The notes under the pieces: generated by a model | The model's database searches: none | The model's input: the letters and a program-made list of their open reading frames with translations, nothing else | What the model was told of the DNA's origin: nothing | In this document: positions 14,261 through 24,006 of the stretch, in pieces | Layout of the letters: every line of letters starts with the position of its first letter | How positions within the stretch are numbered: the first letter of the stretch is position 1 | Translations under genes and position numbers: made by a program | Source of the DNA: Tissierellales bacterium | Lineage (GTDB): Bacteria; Bacillota; Clostridia; Tissierellales; Tissierellaceae | Length of the DNA stretch: 42,936 bases | Reading direction: 5' to 3' | Assembly (NCBI GenBank): GCA_030146915.1 | Contig: JASLAT010000024.1 | Coordinates: forward strand, 1-42,936

Positions 14261-15646
14261 ATGAAATTTTTGATATCTGCAGCCTTGGGAGGCAGTATAG
14301 GTTATTTTACAAATTGGTTGGCTATAAAAATGTTATTTAGGCCTTATGAAGCAAAATATTTAGGAGGAATAAAGTTACCCTTCACACCAGGTTTAATACC
14401 AAAAGAACGAGATAGAATGGCAGAAAATATTGCTATTACAGTTAAAGATTATTTATTATCACCAGATGATATTTTAGAATCTATAGAAGGCGAAAAATTT
14501 AAAGATTTAATGGAGAAAGAAATAGAATTATTTTTAAATGAAATTAAAGAAAATGAAGTAAAGCTTTCAGATTTGAAAATAAATACCAATGCTTATAGAG
14601 ACAAGTTTGAAAACACTTTAAAGTCAGAAGTCCTAAGGAATAAAATAAAGAATTACCTATCTTCTAAAATTTTAAGTGTGGATGAGTCTAACTTTACAAA
14701 AGGTATAGATTATTTTTATGAAGAGATAATATCTAATGAGAGTTTTAAAATTAGCATAGAAGAGAGTCTAGTTAGATTCTTAGATAATATAAAAAATGAA
14801 AATAGATCTTTAGGTGAGTTTATCTCGGAAGATATAAAAGAAGATATCTTTGAATTTTTAAGGGAAAATAGTAAAATTATAAGTTTTAAACTTAGAGAAC
14901 TTATAAATAAAGAAGACATGAAAATCAAGATAAAATCTATTATAAAAGGTATAGTTGAGGAAAATTTATCACCTTTAGTTTTAAATTTTGTTCCCTTAGA
15001 CTTAATAAGTGAAAAAGGATATGAGGCTTTAGATAATTATTTAAGGGGACATGATTCTAGTCAAGATATAAACAAGTTAATAACTTCTGGTATATCTATA
15101 ATATATGAAAGTCCAATTAAAGACTTATCAAGAAACTTAGTAGATGAAGTTGATGAAAAATTAATATCTAAACGAATTTTAGAAGGCTTAAGTAAGGATT
15201 CCTTTAAAATAGCCTTAACAAAAGCATCATATCAATCATATAAAAAAATAGATAAGGACCAATTTATAGATAAAATAGATAGCTTGTATTTAGACCTTAT
15301 AGCCTCTAAAGAATTTACACTATTTGTAGATAGACTTGAAAATAACTTTCTTAATTTTAAAATATATGATGGATTTAAACTATTAAACTTAGATAATGAG
15401 AAGATCTATAGTATTTTAACGAAGTTATTTATAGAAAAAATAAAGCCGAGATTATCTAACTTTATAGAACTGATTGATATAGGTGAGATAGTAAAAAATA
15501 GAGTTAATAGTTTTTCAAACGAATTTGTAGAAGAGTTAATTTTGGATATTGCTTATAAGGAGCTTAAAGCTATTACTAGATTAGGTGGTTTATTAGGTGC
15601 AATTATAGGGCTATTATCTCCTATCTTACAATCTATTTGGACATAG
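14261..15646 (+). CDS. DUF445 family protein (YheB-like)
   Basis: A 461-residue protein of the DUF445 family. The N-terminal ISAALGGSIGYFTNWLAIKMLFRPY and KLPFTPGLIPKERDRMAENIA are the conserved block of this family. One helix lies at the N-terminus and another at the C-terminus (LGGLLGAIIGLLSPILQSIW); the long charged helical middle lies between them. The role is unknown; family members are membrane-anchored, and Bacillus YheB is associated with the spore/forespore membrane. AAGGAGTG precedes the ATG start. It lies 15 bases after the htpG terminator and appears to be a separate unit. Confidence 0.87.
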   Translation: MKFLISAALGGSIGYFTNWLAIKMLFRPYEAKYLGGIKLPFTPGLIPKERDRMAENIAITVKDYLLSPDDILESIEGEKFKDLMEKEIELFLNEIKENEVKLSDLKINTNAYRDKFENTLKSEVLRNKIKNYLSSKILSVDESNFTKGIDYFYEEIISNESFKISIEESLVRFLDNIKNENRSLGEFISEDIKEDIFEFLRENSKIISFKLRELINKEDMKIKIKSIIKGIVEENLSPLVLNFVPLDLISEKGYEALDNYLRGHDSSQDINKLITSGISIIYESPIKDLSRNLVDEVDEKLISKRILEGLSKDSFKIALTKASYQSYKKIDKDQFIDKIDSLYLDLIASKEFTLFVDRLENNFLNFKIYDGFKLLNLDNEKIYSILTKLFIEKIKPRLSNFIELIDIGEIVKNRVNSFSNEFVEELILDIAYKELKAITRLGGLLGAIIGLLSPILQSIWT

Positions 15647-15727
15647 AAATAATTCAAGATTGTGTAAGAGAATACTTTAGGGTATATGTACATTAAGATG
15701 TTCCTAAGTATTCAAGGAGGTAATTGT

Positions 15728-16273
15728 ATGACTATATCTGTTTTAGTTGGCAGCGTGTCTTCGAATTCTTATAATATGAAGTTAGCTAAGTTTTTATTTA
15801 AGGATAGGGAAGGTTATGAGATTTTATCATTAAAGGATTTTCCTATATATTCTATGGACATTGAAGAGAATCCACAGGAGATAGTAAAAGATTATAGGGA
15901 AAAAATAAAAAATTCTAAGGGTGTTGTAATTGTAACACCAGAATATAATTATTCTATACCAGGAGTTTTAAAAAATGCTTTAGACTGGTTTTCTAGAGTT
16001 GATTTTGTTCTTGAAAATAAACCAGTCATGATTATGGGAGCTAGTATGAGTTCCATGGGAACGGTTAGAGCACAGACCCATCTAAGAGCAATTTTAGATG
16101 CGCCTACTTTAAAGGCCATGATAATGCCAGGTAATGAGATTCATCTAGGCCCGATACAGGATTTAATGGATGATGAAGGAAATATTAAAGATAAAAGTAC
16201 AGTTGATTTTTTAAATTCTAAAATTAAAAAATTTGAAGATTGGATATTAGATGTTCAAGATTTAAAATACTAA
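15728..16273 (+). CDS. NADPH-dependent FMN reductase family protein (copy 1)
   Basis: ATG 15728, with AAGGAGG 8 bases before it, is the start; upstream in-frame ATGs lack a ribosome binding site. The 181-residue product has a flavodoxin-like fold of the NAD(P)H-dependent FMN reductase/azoreductase group: VLVGSVSSNSYNMKLAKFL (FMN phosphate loop), VIVTPEYNYSIPGVLKNALDW (the family hallmark) and MGASMSSMGTVRAQTHLRAIL. Such enzymes reduce FMN, quinones, chromate or azo compounds. It is followed by its own terminator and then by a paralogue. Confidence 0.9.
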   Translation: MTISVLVGSVSSNSYNMKLAKFLFKDREGYEILSLKDFPIYSMDIEENPQEIVKDYREKIKNSKGVVIVTPEYNYSIPGVLKNALDWFSRVDFVLENKPVMIMGASMSSMGTVRAQTHLRAILDAPTLKAMIMPGNEIHLGPIQDLMDDEGNIKDKSTVDFLNSKIKKFEDWILDVQDLKY

Positions 16274-16277
16274 AAAA

Positions 16278-16299
16278 GCTCTTTAAAGAGCTTTTTTTT
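16278..16299 (+). terminator. Intrinsic terminator
   Basis: GCTCTTT/AAAGAGC palindrome, flanked by A and T runs, followed by eight T residues, right after the first FMN reductase gene. Confidence 0.88.
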
Positions 16300-16331
16300 G
16301 GGTATAACCTATCTAGAATAGGAGTGATATT

Positions 16332-16865
16332 ATGAAGTTAGTCGGATTATCAGGTAGTGGAAGATATAATTCATTTAATACTATGATATTGAAATATTTA
16401 AAGGAGAAGTTTAAGAATGATATAGAAATAGAGATTATAGACCTTAAGCATCTACCTTTATATAACCAAGATATTGAAGAGAACACCTACGAAGAGGTTG
16501 AATATTTAAGAGAAAAGATTAGAGAGGCCGATGGCCTTATTTTTGCAACTCCAGAGCATAACCAATCTATACCAGCAATACTTAAAAATGCAATAGACTG
16601 GATGTCTAGAGTTGATCCAGTATTAGCTGGAAAACCAGCATTACTAATGGGAGCAACACCAGGTGGACTTGGTACTGTTATGGCACAAGCTCACTTAAGA
16701 GATATTTTAAATCTTTTAAATGTTAGGGTACAACCAGGAGTGGGAGTTTTTATATCTAATATCTTTAGCAAAATTGATGAAGAAGGCAGACTAAATGATA
16801 AGGCAACTATGGAGCATTTAGATGCTAGTTTATTAGGATTTAAAGATTGGGTAAAAAAGTTTTAG
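16332..16865 (+). CDS. NADPH-dependent FMN reductase family protein (copy 2)
   Basis: A 177-residue paralogue of the preceding gene with the same architecture: LVGLSGSGRYNSFNTMIL at the N-terminus, IFATPEHNQSIPAILKNAIDWMSRVDPVLAGKP and MGATPGGLGTVMAQAHLRDIL. The hallmark reads PEHN here and PEYN in copy 1, so the two probably differ in substrate. The start is ATG with GGAGTGAT upstream. A terminator separates the copies, so they can be expressed independently. Confidence 0.9.
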   Translation: MKLVGLSGSGRYNSFNTMILKYLKEKFKNDIEIEIIDLKHLPLYNQDIEENTYEEVEYLREKIREADGLIFATPEHNQSIPAILKNAIDWMSRVDPVLAGKPALLMGATPGGLGTVMAQAHLRDILNLLNVRVQPGVGVFISNIFSKIDEEGRLNDKATMEHLDASLLGFKDWVKKF

Positions 16866-16951
16866 TACTCAAATCTCATGGTTAAGCAAAAGTGAAAAAA
16901 TATAATAATTATTAAATAAATGTAACTTGCAAAGGCAATGAATCTGTGCTA

Positions 16952-17000
16952 AATTTATATATATTGTAAGTGAGAACTTAAAACACACTACATGTAGTGT
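16952..17000 (+). promoter_or_regulatory. Probable pair of NrdR boxes upstream of nrdJ
   Basis: ACACTACATGTAGTGT (16985-17000) matches the NrdR-box consensus acaCwATATaTwGtgt at 14 of 16 positions and is the core of a 30-bp perfect palindrome (16978-17007). A weaker box, AATTTATATATATTGT (16952-16967, 12 of 16), lies 33 bases upstream centre to centre, close to the paired spacing NrdR uses. TTGCAA (16927-16932) and TAAATT (16950-16955) may be the promoter. The palindrome could also act as a terminator for the gene upstream, as TTTTAATTAATT follows it. Confidence 0.6.
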
Positions 17001-17042
17001 GTTTTAATTAATTGATAATAATTAAGTTATGAGGAGGCAACT

Positions 17043-19169
17043 ATGCTAAAGGTAGAAAAAAGAGATAAGTCCATAGCAGATTTTGAATCAGATAAAATTT
17101 CAAGTGCTGTTCAGAAAGCCATGGCTGAAACTGAGAAGGGTGTTGATGTAGAGTTAGCGGATAAAATAGCTAAAGAAACTTATGAACATTTTAAAGTGAT
17201 AGATGTTGTAAATATAGAAAAAATACAAGATTTTGTTGAAATAAAGTTGATGGGGTCCAGACCAGAAGTTGCTAAAAGATATATTCTTTATAGAGATGAG
17301 AGGGCTAAATTAAGAGAACACGGCTGGGATATGACAGATTTACAAAGGGATATTTATGAACAAAAGTATAGATATGATGGAGAAAATTTCGATAACTTTT
17401 TAAACAGAGTAAGTGGTGGAAATACTAATATTAAAAAAGCTATAAGAGACAAAAAATTTATGCCAGCTGGTAGAATTTTAGCAGGTCGTGGTTTGGATAA
17501 ACTAGGTAGAAAAATAACTTTAAGTAATTGTTATGTTATGCCCAAAGTAGAAGATAATATTGAATCTATATTTGATACTGCTAAGTATTTAGCAAGAACA
17601 TACTCATATGGTGGTGGTGTTGGACTTACCATATCAAAATTAAGACCTAAGGGAGCTAAGGTAAATAATGCTGCTCTTACTACTACTGGTGCAGTTTCTT
17701 TTATGGATCTTTTCTCGCTTGTTACAGGGTTGATAGGTATGAGAGGTAGAAGAGGTGCCTTAATGCTTAATATGGATTCCCATCATCCAGATATAGAGGA
17801 ATTTATAGATGTAAAAAACGATTTAGATAAAGTTAACTATGCTAATATTTCTGTAAATGTAGATGATGAGTTTATGGAAGCAGTTGAAAGAGATGACGAT
17901 TATACCCTACGTTTTGATGTTGAGGCTACTGGAGAAAAAATAAGAAGAAAAGTTAGGGCTAAGGATCTATTTAAAAAGTTAGCTTATAATAACTGGAATA
18001 TGGCAGAGCCAGGGATACTTTATAAGGATAGAATAGATTCATGGCATATGATGAGCGAAGATGAAGATTTTGAATTTGCCGGAGTTAATCCTTGTGCTGA
18101 GGAGACTTTGCCTGCTTTTGGAAGTTGTAACTTATCTTCAATAAATTTATCTAGTTTAGTTATAAATGAATTTGAAGATAATGCAGAATTTGATTTTGAT
18201 GGTTTTAGACAGATGGTAAGAGATGGGGTTATCTATTTAAATGAGGTTTTAGATGAAAATATGAAGCTTCATCCATTAGAGCAACAAAGAAAAATGTCAG
18301 AAGACTATAGACAAATAGGATTAGGAATAATGGGACTTGCAGACATGTTCATTAAGCTAGGAATAGCTTATGGTAGCGATGAGTCTTTAGATATGATACA
18401 CAAGTTGGGTCATATTATGATTAATGAAGCTATGAGACAATCAGCTTTATTAGCTAAAGAATATGGCGCTTTCCCTAAATATAAAGAGGAAGCTATTTTA
18501 GCTTCAGAATTTGTTAAGTCTAATGCTGAAAAAGAAACTTTAGATCTAATTAAAAAATATGGACTTAGAAACTCTCAGCTATTAACAATACCTCCAACAG
18601 GTAGTATATCAACATTAATAGGTTGTAGTAATGGAGTAGAACCAATCTTCCAAATATCATATACTAGAAAATCTGAATCTCTACACAATGAAGATACCTA
18701 TTACAAAGTTTATACAGATATAGCTAGAGAATTTATGGAGCACAAAGGAATTCAAAAAGAAGAAGATCTACCAGAGTACTTTATAACTACTTCAAACTTA
18801 AATTATAAAGATAGAATAGATGTTCAAGCAGCTTGGCAACAATATATAGATGCAAGTATATCATCTACAGTAAATGTTCCTAATGAATTTACTGTAGAAG
18901 AAGTTGAAGATTTATATATGTATGCTTGGAAAAAAGGTATAAAGGGAGTTACTATATATAGAGATGGATGTGCTAGGTCAGGAATCTTAATTACAGATGA
19001 TAATAAGAAGAAAAGTAAAATTGCAGAGTTACAAGCAGAACTAGATAGTCTGATTGTAGATGAATTATTAAAAGATCCAGATACTTGTCCAATGTGTTCA
19101 GGAAAGATGATACACAGTGGTGGGTGTGATGAATGTCAGGATTGTGGATATTCACCTTGTTCAATATAA
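17043..19169 (+). CDS. nrdJ: Adenosylcobalamin-dependent (class II) ribonucleotide reductase
   Basis: A 708-residue class II ribonucleotide reductase that converts ribonucleotides to deoxyribonucleotides with adenosylcobalamin as radical source. It has an N-terminal ATP-cone domain (residues 1-90), then the catalytic barrel. Visible residues are the redox pair Cys163 (LSNCYV) and Cys362 (FGSCNLSSINL), and the active-site loop NPCAEE with thiyl Cys351 and Glu353. The C-terminal tail carries CPMC...CDECQDCGYSPC, the zinc and redox cysteines that re-reduce the active site. ATG start after GAGGAGG. NrdR-like boxes lie upstream. There is no small subunit gene, consistent with class II. Confidence 0.9.
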   Translation: MLKVEKRDKSIADFESDKISSAVQKAMAETEKGVDVELADKIAKETYEHFKVIDVVNIEKIQDFVEIKLMGSRPEVAKRYILYRDERAKLREHGWDMTDLQRDIYEQKYRYDGENFDNFLNRVSGGNTNIKKAIRDKKFMPAGRILAGRGLDKLGRKITLSNCYVMPKVEDNIESIFDTAKYLARTYSYGGGVGLTISKLRPKGAKVNNAALTTTGAVSFMDLFSLVTGLIGMRGRRGALMLNMDSHHPDIEEFIDVKNDLDKVNYANISVNVDDEFMEAVERDDDYTLRFDVEATGEKIRRKVRAKDLFKKLAYNNWNMAEPGILYKDRIDSWHMMSEDEDFEFAGVNPCAEETLPAFGSCNLSSINLSSLVINEFEDNAEFDFDGFRQMVRDGVIYLNEVLDENMKLHPLEQQRKMSEDYRQIGLGIMGLADMFIKLGIAYGSDESLDMIHKLGHIMINEAMRQSALLAKEYGAFPKYKEEAILASEFVKSNAEKETLDLIKKYGLRNSQLLTIPPTGSISTLIGCSNGVEPIFQISYTRKSESLHNEDTYYKVYTDIAREFMEHKGIQKEEDLPEYFITTSNLNYKDRIDVQAAWQQYIDASISSTVNVPNEFTVEEVEDLYMYAWKKGIKGVTIYRDGCARSGILITDDNKKKSKIAELQAELDSLIVDELLKDPDTCPMCSGKMIHSGGCDECQDCGYSPCSI

Positions 19170-19193
19170 AACTTTTAGTTTTTTAAATATTAA

Positions 19194-19232
19194 AAGCCTT
19201 AAAGATTAATTATAAATTAATCTTTAAGGCTT
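19194..19232. terminator. Bidirectional terminator
   Basis: An 18-bp perfect stem (AAGCCTTAAAGATTAATT and its complement, 3-base loop) between the convergent nrdJ and DUF1576 genes, with ATTTTTAT on the plus side and TTTAATATTT on the minus side. Confidence 0.88.
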
Positions 19233-19236
19233 ATTT

Positions 19237-20502
19237 TTATATTATATCTTCTTTTTTATTAAAGAATGTTTCTAAAATTGGTGCCATAACCATAGCTACA
19301 ATACCACCTGAAAATCCATTGTTATAAAGATGAAGTCCTGCATGAACACTGGATAAATTTGGCGAGATACAAAGGTGTAAAAAGCCTGCTATAACGCCTG
19401 GGATAAATCCATAAACACCAGCAATAGGTGCTAGAGTTGTTCCAAATAGTGCAGCAATTACTATACTAGTTGAGGCTACATCAAAAGCATTTAGAACTGT
19501 TGTTATGAAGACGCCTAACAATATAGGAATAGTATTAGCAGGATTTTTACCAGAAGGTGAGAATCCTGCAGCTGTTAAAAGAGCTGCTATTATAGGTCCA
19601 TTAAAGTTTGCACCTACTAATATAACATAAAGACTTGTTATAATTCCCATAACACCTATATTAATATAGGCTACGCCATAGCCTAACTCATCTATAAAGG
19701 TTGAAAATAATCTTCCGCTATATTTAAATACATTATTATAACCTTTAAAAGTCTTGCCATTTTTCAAATAACCCAAGTAAATAAAGGCTAAAAACACAAA
19801 AATCATAAGATTTCTAATTAAACTACTATACTCATATGAAACTATATATTGGGTAGCTGGCTCTAAGTTAAAAGCTCTTAAAATTGATGCTATTACAATT
19901 CCCATAAGTCCACCTACAAAACCTATGTTATAAATATTATAGCCTCCATGAGAGTTTACCATATGCTTAGATAAAGGAACGATTGTAAATCCTATGGCAA
20001 TACCAGTAAAAATTGCCAATGGTAGAGCAAGATACCAAGAGAGGTTAAGACCAAAAAGTATCATACTTATTGCTGGAGCTAAAGTTGTACTAAAGAATAT
20101 AACGGCAATAATATCCTTCAAGGCAGTTTTGGTGAATTTAGCATAAATATATCCACCTAAAAATATAGGCCAAACATTTAGAATGTTTTTTCCTATAAAG
20201 CCAAATCCTGTTACAGTTAAAATAGATGAAATAACAGTTCCAGTAATATTTACATTTAATTTTTTTACTATATATACGCATATAAGTCCTAATAAACCTG
20301 CATTTAAAAAGGCTCCGCCTGCACCAGATGTTGCTATATAATCTTGTAAAAGAACATCGGGAGTAGTTATTATATCTATAAGACCTAGAAATACATCTTT
20401 TACTGGCTCTAGGAAAAAGCTCATAACTATTAAAACTAGGGGCAGAAATCCTAGTATCATTAAATTTAAATCTCTTCTTTTAATTTCAAAATTTTTATAC
20501 AT
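19237..20502 (-). CDS. DUF1576 family integral membrane protein
   Basis: A 421-residue polytopic protein with about twelve hydrophobic segments. The two halves resemble each other: HGGYNIYNIGFVGGLMGIV in the first matches HAGLHLYNNGFSGGIVAMV in the second, and FGFIGKNILNVWPIFLGGYI matches FSPSGKNPANTIPILLGVFI. This is the pattern of DUF1576, an uncharacterised family with an internal duplication like that of a transporter. The substrate is unknown. AAGGAGAT precedes the ATG. It is a single gene, convergent with nrdJ and divergent from the SNF2 gene. Confidence 0.85.
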   Translation of the reverse strand: MYKNFEIKRRDLNLMILGFLPLVLIVMSFFLEPVKDVFLGLIDIITTPDVLLQDYIATSGAGGAFLNAGLLGLICVYIVKKLNVNITGTVISSILTVTGFGFIGKNILNVWPIFLGGYIYAKFTKTALKDIIAVIFFSTTLAPAISMILFGLNLSWYLALPLAIFTGIAIGFTIVPLSKHMVNSHGGYNIYNIGFVGGLMGIVIASILRAFNLEPATQYIVSYEYSSLIRNLMIFVFLAFIYLGYLKNGKTFKGYNNVFKYSGRLFSTFIDELGYGVAYINIGVMGIITSLYVILVGANFNGPIIAALLTAAGFSPSGKNPANTIPILLGVFITTVLNAFDVASTSIVIAALFGTTLAPIAGVYGFIPGVIAGFLHLCISPNLSSVHAGLHLYNNGFSGGIVAMVMAPILETFFNKKEDII

Positions 20503-20661
20503 AATATCTCCTTTTCTTGTTTTATTAATTATAACATAGTAGGGAGAAATATTTAAGAAAAGTTCTCCTGAAATAGGCTAATATTATTCTTAAAACTTTA
20601 AAAACTTTTGAATATAGAATATAATAGATAGATAGAGTTAAGAGAGGAGAAGTTCAATATT

Positions 20662-23600
20662 ATGTATAAAATAAAAGAAAGTATACTAATGAGTAGAGTT
20701 GATGTGTTAGATACCTATTTAGAGGGAAAAGAATATTTTAAAAATGGTATGGTTAAAGAAGTAAAAACTAACGCAGACTATACTTATTTTGAAGGGAAAG
20801 TACATAATAACTTAGAACACTTTACAAGAATAAGGTTCAAGGAAAACGGTCAGATAAAAACTACTAATTGTGATTGTGGGGATTATAAGAGAAACCTAGG
20901 AGATTGTAAACATATAATAGCTTTATTCTTTTTTATAAAAGAGTTTGAAAGAGAAAGACAATTAAAAAAGAAGAGAGAAAAAGAATTAAGAGATATGATA
21001 GTAGAGTATAGTAATACAGAAGAAAAAGAAAGAAGTTATTTACGAGTTGAATATAATCTAGAAATAGATAAAGATAAGGATCAAAACTATATTAATGGAG
21101 CTAGACTTAATTTTAGAATAGGTGAATCAAGGTTTTATCTAGTTAGAAATATCCATCTTTTCTTTAAATATAAGGGTAAAAAAGAGCTTGAGTTTGGTAA
21201 GTTCTTTACTTATGATCCTAAAATTCATAGGTTTAAAGAAGAGGATAAATTAGTTATAGATTTTATAGAAAGAATATATGAGAGTGCTAGAATATATGGA
21301 AGTGATGAGAATAAAAGGCAACTAGAGGATAAAAATATATATCTAACACCTTTATTATTAAAGGAATTTTTAAATTTACTTGATGATGATAGACAGCTTA
21401 ATATAAAATTTCAAGACAAGGATTACAAGGATGTAAAAATAGTTGAAGAAAAATTGCCTATATCTATAGATATAGAAAGTAGAAAGAAAAATTTAGTAAT
21501 AAGAATGAATTCAGAAAAACAGTTATATCTACTAAGTGAGGATGGTAAATATATATTTGCTGAGGGACTTATTTATAAGTTATCTAAAGATGAAAAAAAG
21601 AAAATAATACCTATATATAAACAATTAATATTTAAAGGTGATGGAGAGATTACTATACCTAATGAATATAGAGAGGGGTATATTTCCAATGTTTTAAGAA
21701 ACTCAAGTGAATATATAGATTTAAACTTTTCAGAACAGGTAAGAAAAATGATATATAGACCTGATTTAAAAATAAAGATATATTTTGATAATATCAAAGG
21801 CTCTATAGTCGGGAAAATTAACTTTGAGTATGATGATATTATAATAAATCCTTTTAGTTCTAAATATAAAGGTAAGAGTCTTGGTAATAAAATTCTTCTT
21901 AGAGATAGTGAAAGAGAGAGTAAAGTTTTATCTATTTTAGAAGAGGGATACTTTAGAGTTGTAGATGGTGGAATCTATTTAGATGAAGATGATGAGATTT
22001 ATAATTTAGTAGCTAATATAATTCCAAGTCTACAAAAATATGCAGATGTTTATTACTCAGATGAATTCGAATCAATAAAAATAAATAGATCTGACATTAC
22101 TAGTCAACTAAATATAAATGATGATTTAAACCTATTGGAATTTAGCTTTAGTTTAGATGGGGTTAACATTAGAGAAGTTGATTCAATTTTTAAGGCGGTT
22201 AGAGATAATAAGAAGTACTATAGGCTTAAAGATGGTAGCTTTTTACCACTAGAGGAGGATAAGTTTAAGACAATAAAAGAAATTGTTGATGAGTTTAATA
22301 TAGAGATAGAAGAGGACAAAATAACCCTACCTAAATATATGAGTCTATACTTAGATGAACATATAGATGAAAAAGGTTTAGTAGTAGATAATAAGTTTAA
22401 AGATCTTATAAAAAATATAAATTCTCATGAGGAGAAAAAATATAAATTACCTAATAATTTAAATGCTGAATTAAGAGACTACCAAAAAAAAGGTTTTAAT
22501 TGGTTGAAAACTATGAGTAAGCTTGGTTTTGGAGGAATCTTAGCAGACGATATGGGATTAGGGAAAACATTACAAATTATAAGTTTAATTTTATCAGAAA
22601 AAGAAGAAAGAGGGAGTTATCCATCTTTAGTAGTTGTACCTACCTCATTAGTTTATAATTGGGAATGTGAAATTGAAAAGTTTACAAACTCAAATTTAAA
22701 AACAATAGTAGTTCAAGGTTCTAAAGAAAATAGAAGACAGCAGGTAGAAACTATTATGGACTATGATGTGGTAATAACTTCATATCCATTATTAAGAAAT
22801 GATATGGACTTATATGAAAGTGTTAAATTTAGATATTGTATTTTAGATGAGGCACAAAATATAAAAAATAGTGACTCTTTAAATTCTAAATCTTCAAAAT
22901 CTATCAAGGCTGAAAATAAATTTGCTTTGACTGGTACACCTATGGAAAATTCAATCTCTGAATTATGGAGTATATTTGATTTTTTAATGCCAGGTTATTT
23001 ATACTCTAAAAAGAAGTTTGTAGAAATTTATGAAAAACCTATATTTAAAGATAATAATAAGGATATATTAGAAAGTCTAAACAAAAAGATAAGTCCTTTT
23101 ATTTTAAGGAGACTAAAGAAGGATGTTTTAAAGGAATTACCAGAAAAAATCGAACAAAAAGTTTTAGTAGATATGACTAGTAAACAAAAAGAGGTATATC
23201 TTTACTATATAAGGAGTTTAAAAGAAGATATAGAAAAAGAGATAAGAGAAAAAGGATATTCTAGAAGTCATATTAAAATATTAACAGCCTTAACTCGTTT
23301 AAGACAAATTTGTTGTGATCCAAGATTATTTATAGATGACTATAAAGGCGGTAGTGGTAAGTTAGATTCACTTTCTAATATATTGCAAGATGCCTTAGCT
23401 AATGGGCATAGAATTTTAATATTTTCACAATTTACCTCCATGTTAGATATTATAAAAGAGGAACTAATAGAGGATGATATAGCACACATGTATTTAAGTG
23501 GTAGTACGCCTATGGAAGAAAGAAACTCTATGGTAGATGATTTTAATAAGGGAAAAGGCGATATATTTTTAGTATCACTTAAAGCTGGAGGAAGTGGACT

Positions 23601-23865
23601 TAATTTGGTTGGTGCTGATATGGTTATTCATTTTGATCCGTGGTGGAATCCAGCAGTGGAAGAACAAGCTACAGATAGAGCTTATAGGATAGGACAGGAA
23701 AATACTGTGCAAGTTATTAAGCTTATAAGTAAGGGTAGTATAGAGGAGAAGATTTTTAAATTACAGGAACGCAAGAAAGAAATGATAGATTTAGTTATTC
23801 AAGAGGGAGAGACCTTAATTTCTAAATTAGATGAGGAAGAGATATTATCTTTATTTGATATATAA
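20662..23865 (+). CDS. SWIM zinc-finger SNF2-family helicase
   Basis: A 1067-residue bacterial SNF2-type ATPase. The SWIM zinc finger (Cys70-x-Cys72-x9-Cys82-x-His84) is N-terminal; next comes a long SNF2-associated region, and from about residue 600 the helicase: RDYQKKGFNWL, DDMGLGKT (Walker A, about 627-634), LDEAQNIKN, LTGTPMENSISELWSIFDF, RRLKKDVLKELPEK, then the second RecA domain with VSLKAGGSGLNLVGADMVIHFDPWWNP and ATDRAYRIGQ. Such proteins translocate on DNA or remodel DNA-bound complexes; the bacterial role is unsettled. The ribosome binding site GAGGAG is 12 bases from the ATG, slightly far. Monocistronic. No restriction or defence genes are adjacent. Confidence 0.94.
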   Translation: MYKIKESILMSRVDVLDTYLEGKEYFKNGMVKEVKTNADYTYFEGKVHNNLEHFTRIRFKENGQIKTTNCDCGDYKRNLGDCKHIIALFFFIKEFERERQLKKKREKELRDMIVEYSNTEEKERSYLRVEYNLEIDKDKDQNYINGARLNFRIGESRFYLVRNIHLFFKYKGKKELEFGKFFTYDPKIHRFKEEDKLVIDFIERIYESARIYGSDENKRQLEDKNIYLTPLLLKEFLNLLDDDRQLNIKFQDKDYKDVKIVEEKLPISIDIESRKKNLVIRMNSEKQLYLLSEDGKYIFAEGLIYKLSKDEKKKIIPIYKQLIFKGDGEITIPNEYREGYISNVLRNSSEYIDLNFSEQVRKMIYRPDLKIKIYFDNIKGSIVGKINFEYDDIIINPFSSKYKGKSLGNKILLRDSERESKVLSILEEGYFRVVDGGIYLDEDDEIYNLVANIIPSLQKYADVYYSDEFESIKINRSDITSQLNINDDLNLLEFSFSLDGVNIREVDSIFKAVRDNKKYYRLKDGSFLPLEEDKFKTIKEIVDEFNIEIEEDKITLPKYMSLYLDEHIDEKGLVVDNKFKDLIKNINSHEEKKYKLPNNLNAELRDYQKKGFNWLKTMSKLGFGGILADDMGLGKTLQIISLILSEKEERGSYPSLVVVPTSLVYNWECEIEKFTNSNLKTIVVQGSKENRRQQVETIMDYDVVITSYPLLRNDMDLYESVKFRYCILDEAQNIKNSDSLNSKSSKSIKAENKFALTGTPMENSISELWSIFDFLMPGYLYSKKKFVEIYEKPIFKDNNKDILESLNKKISPFILRRLKKDVLKELPEKIEQKVLVDMTSKQKEVYLYYIRSLKEDIEKEIREKGYSRSHIKILTALTRLRQICCDPRLFIDDYKGGSGKLDSLSNILQDALANGHRILIFSQFTSMLDIIKEELIEDDIAHMYLSGSTPMEERNSMVDDFNKGKGDIFLVSLKAGGSGLNLVGADMVIHFDPWWNPAVEEQATDRAYRIGQENTVQVIKLISKGSIEEKIFKLQERKKEMIDLVIQEGETLISKLDEEEILSLFDI

Positions 23866-23886
23866 ACCAAAGAAATATGTATAAAT

Positions 23887-23917
23887 AAAACTACTCTTTT
23901 AAGAGTAGTTTTTTTAT
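23887..23917 (+). terminator. Intrinsic terminator
   Basis: AAAACTACTCTT - TT - AAGAGTAGTTTT followed by T residues, after the SNF2 helicase gene. Confidence 0.88.
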
Positions 23918-24006
23918 TTATATATATTTTGTGATGAAATTTATATTGAATCGTATTAACTAATAGAGCAGCAAAACTTAGCTAAGTAAAATTAGGAGTG
24001 ATAAAA

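Noticed and set aside
20662..23865. SNF2 helicase as part of a defence island (for example DISARM-like)
   Set aside because: No methyltransferase, phospholipase-D or other defence genes are adjacent; the gene is alone with its own terminator and has the common SWIM-SNF2 housekeeping layout.
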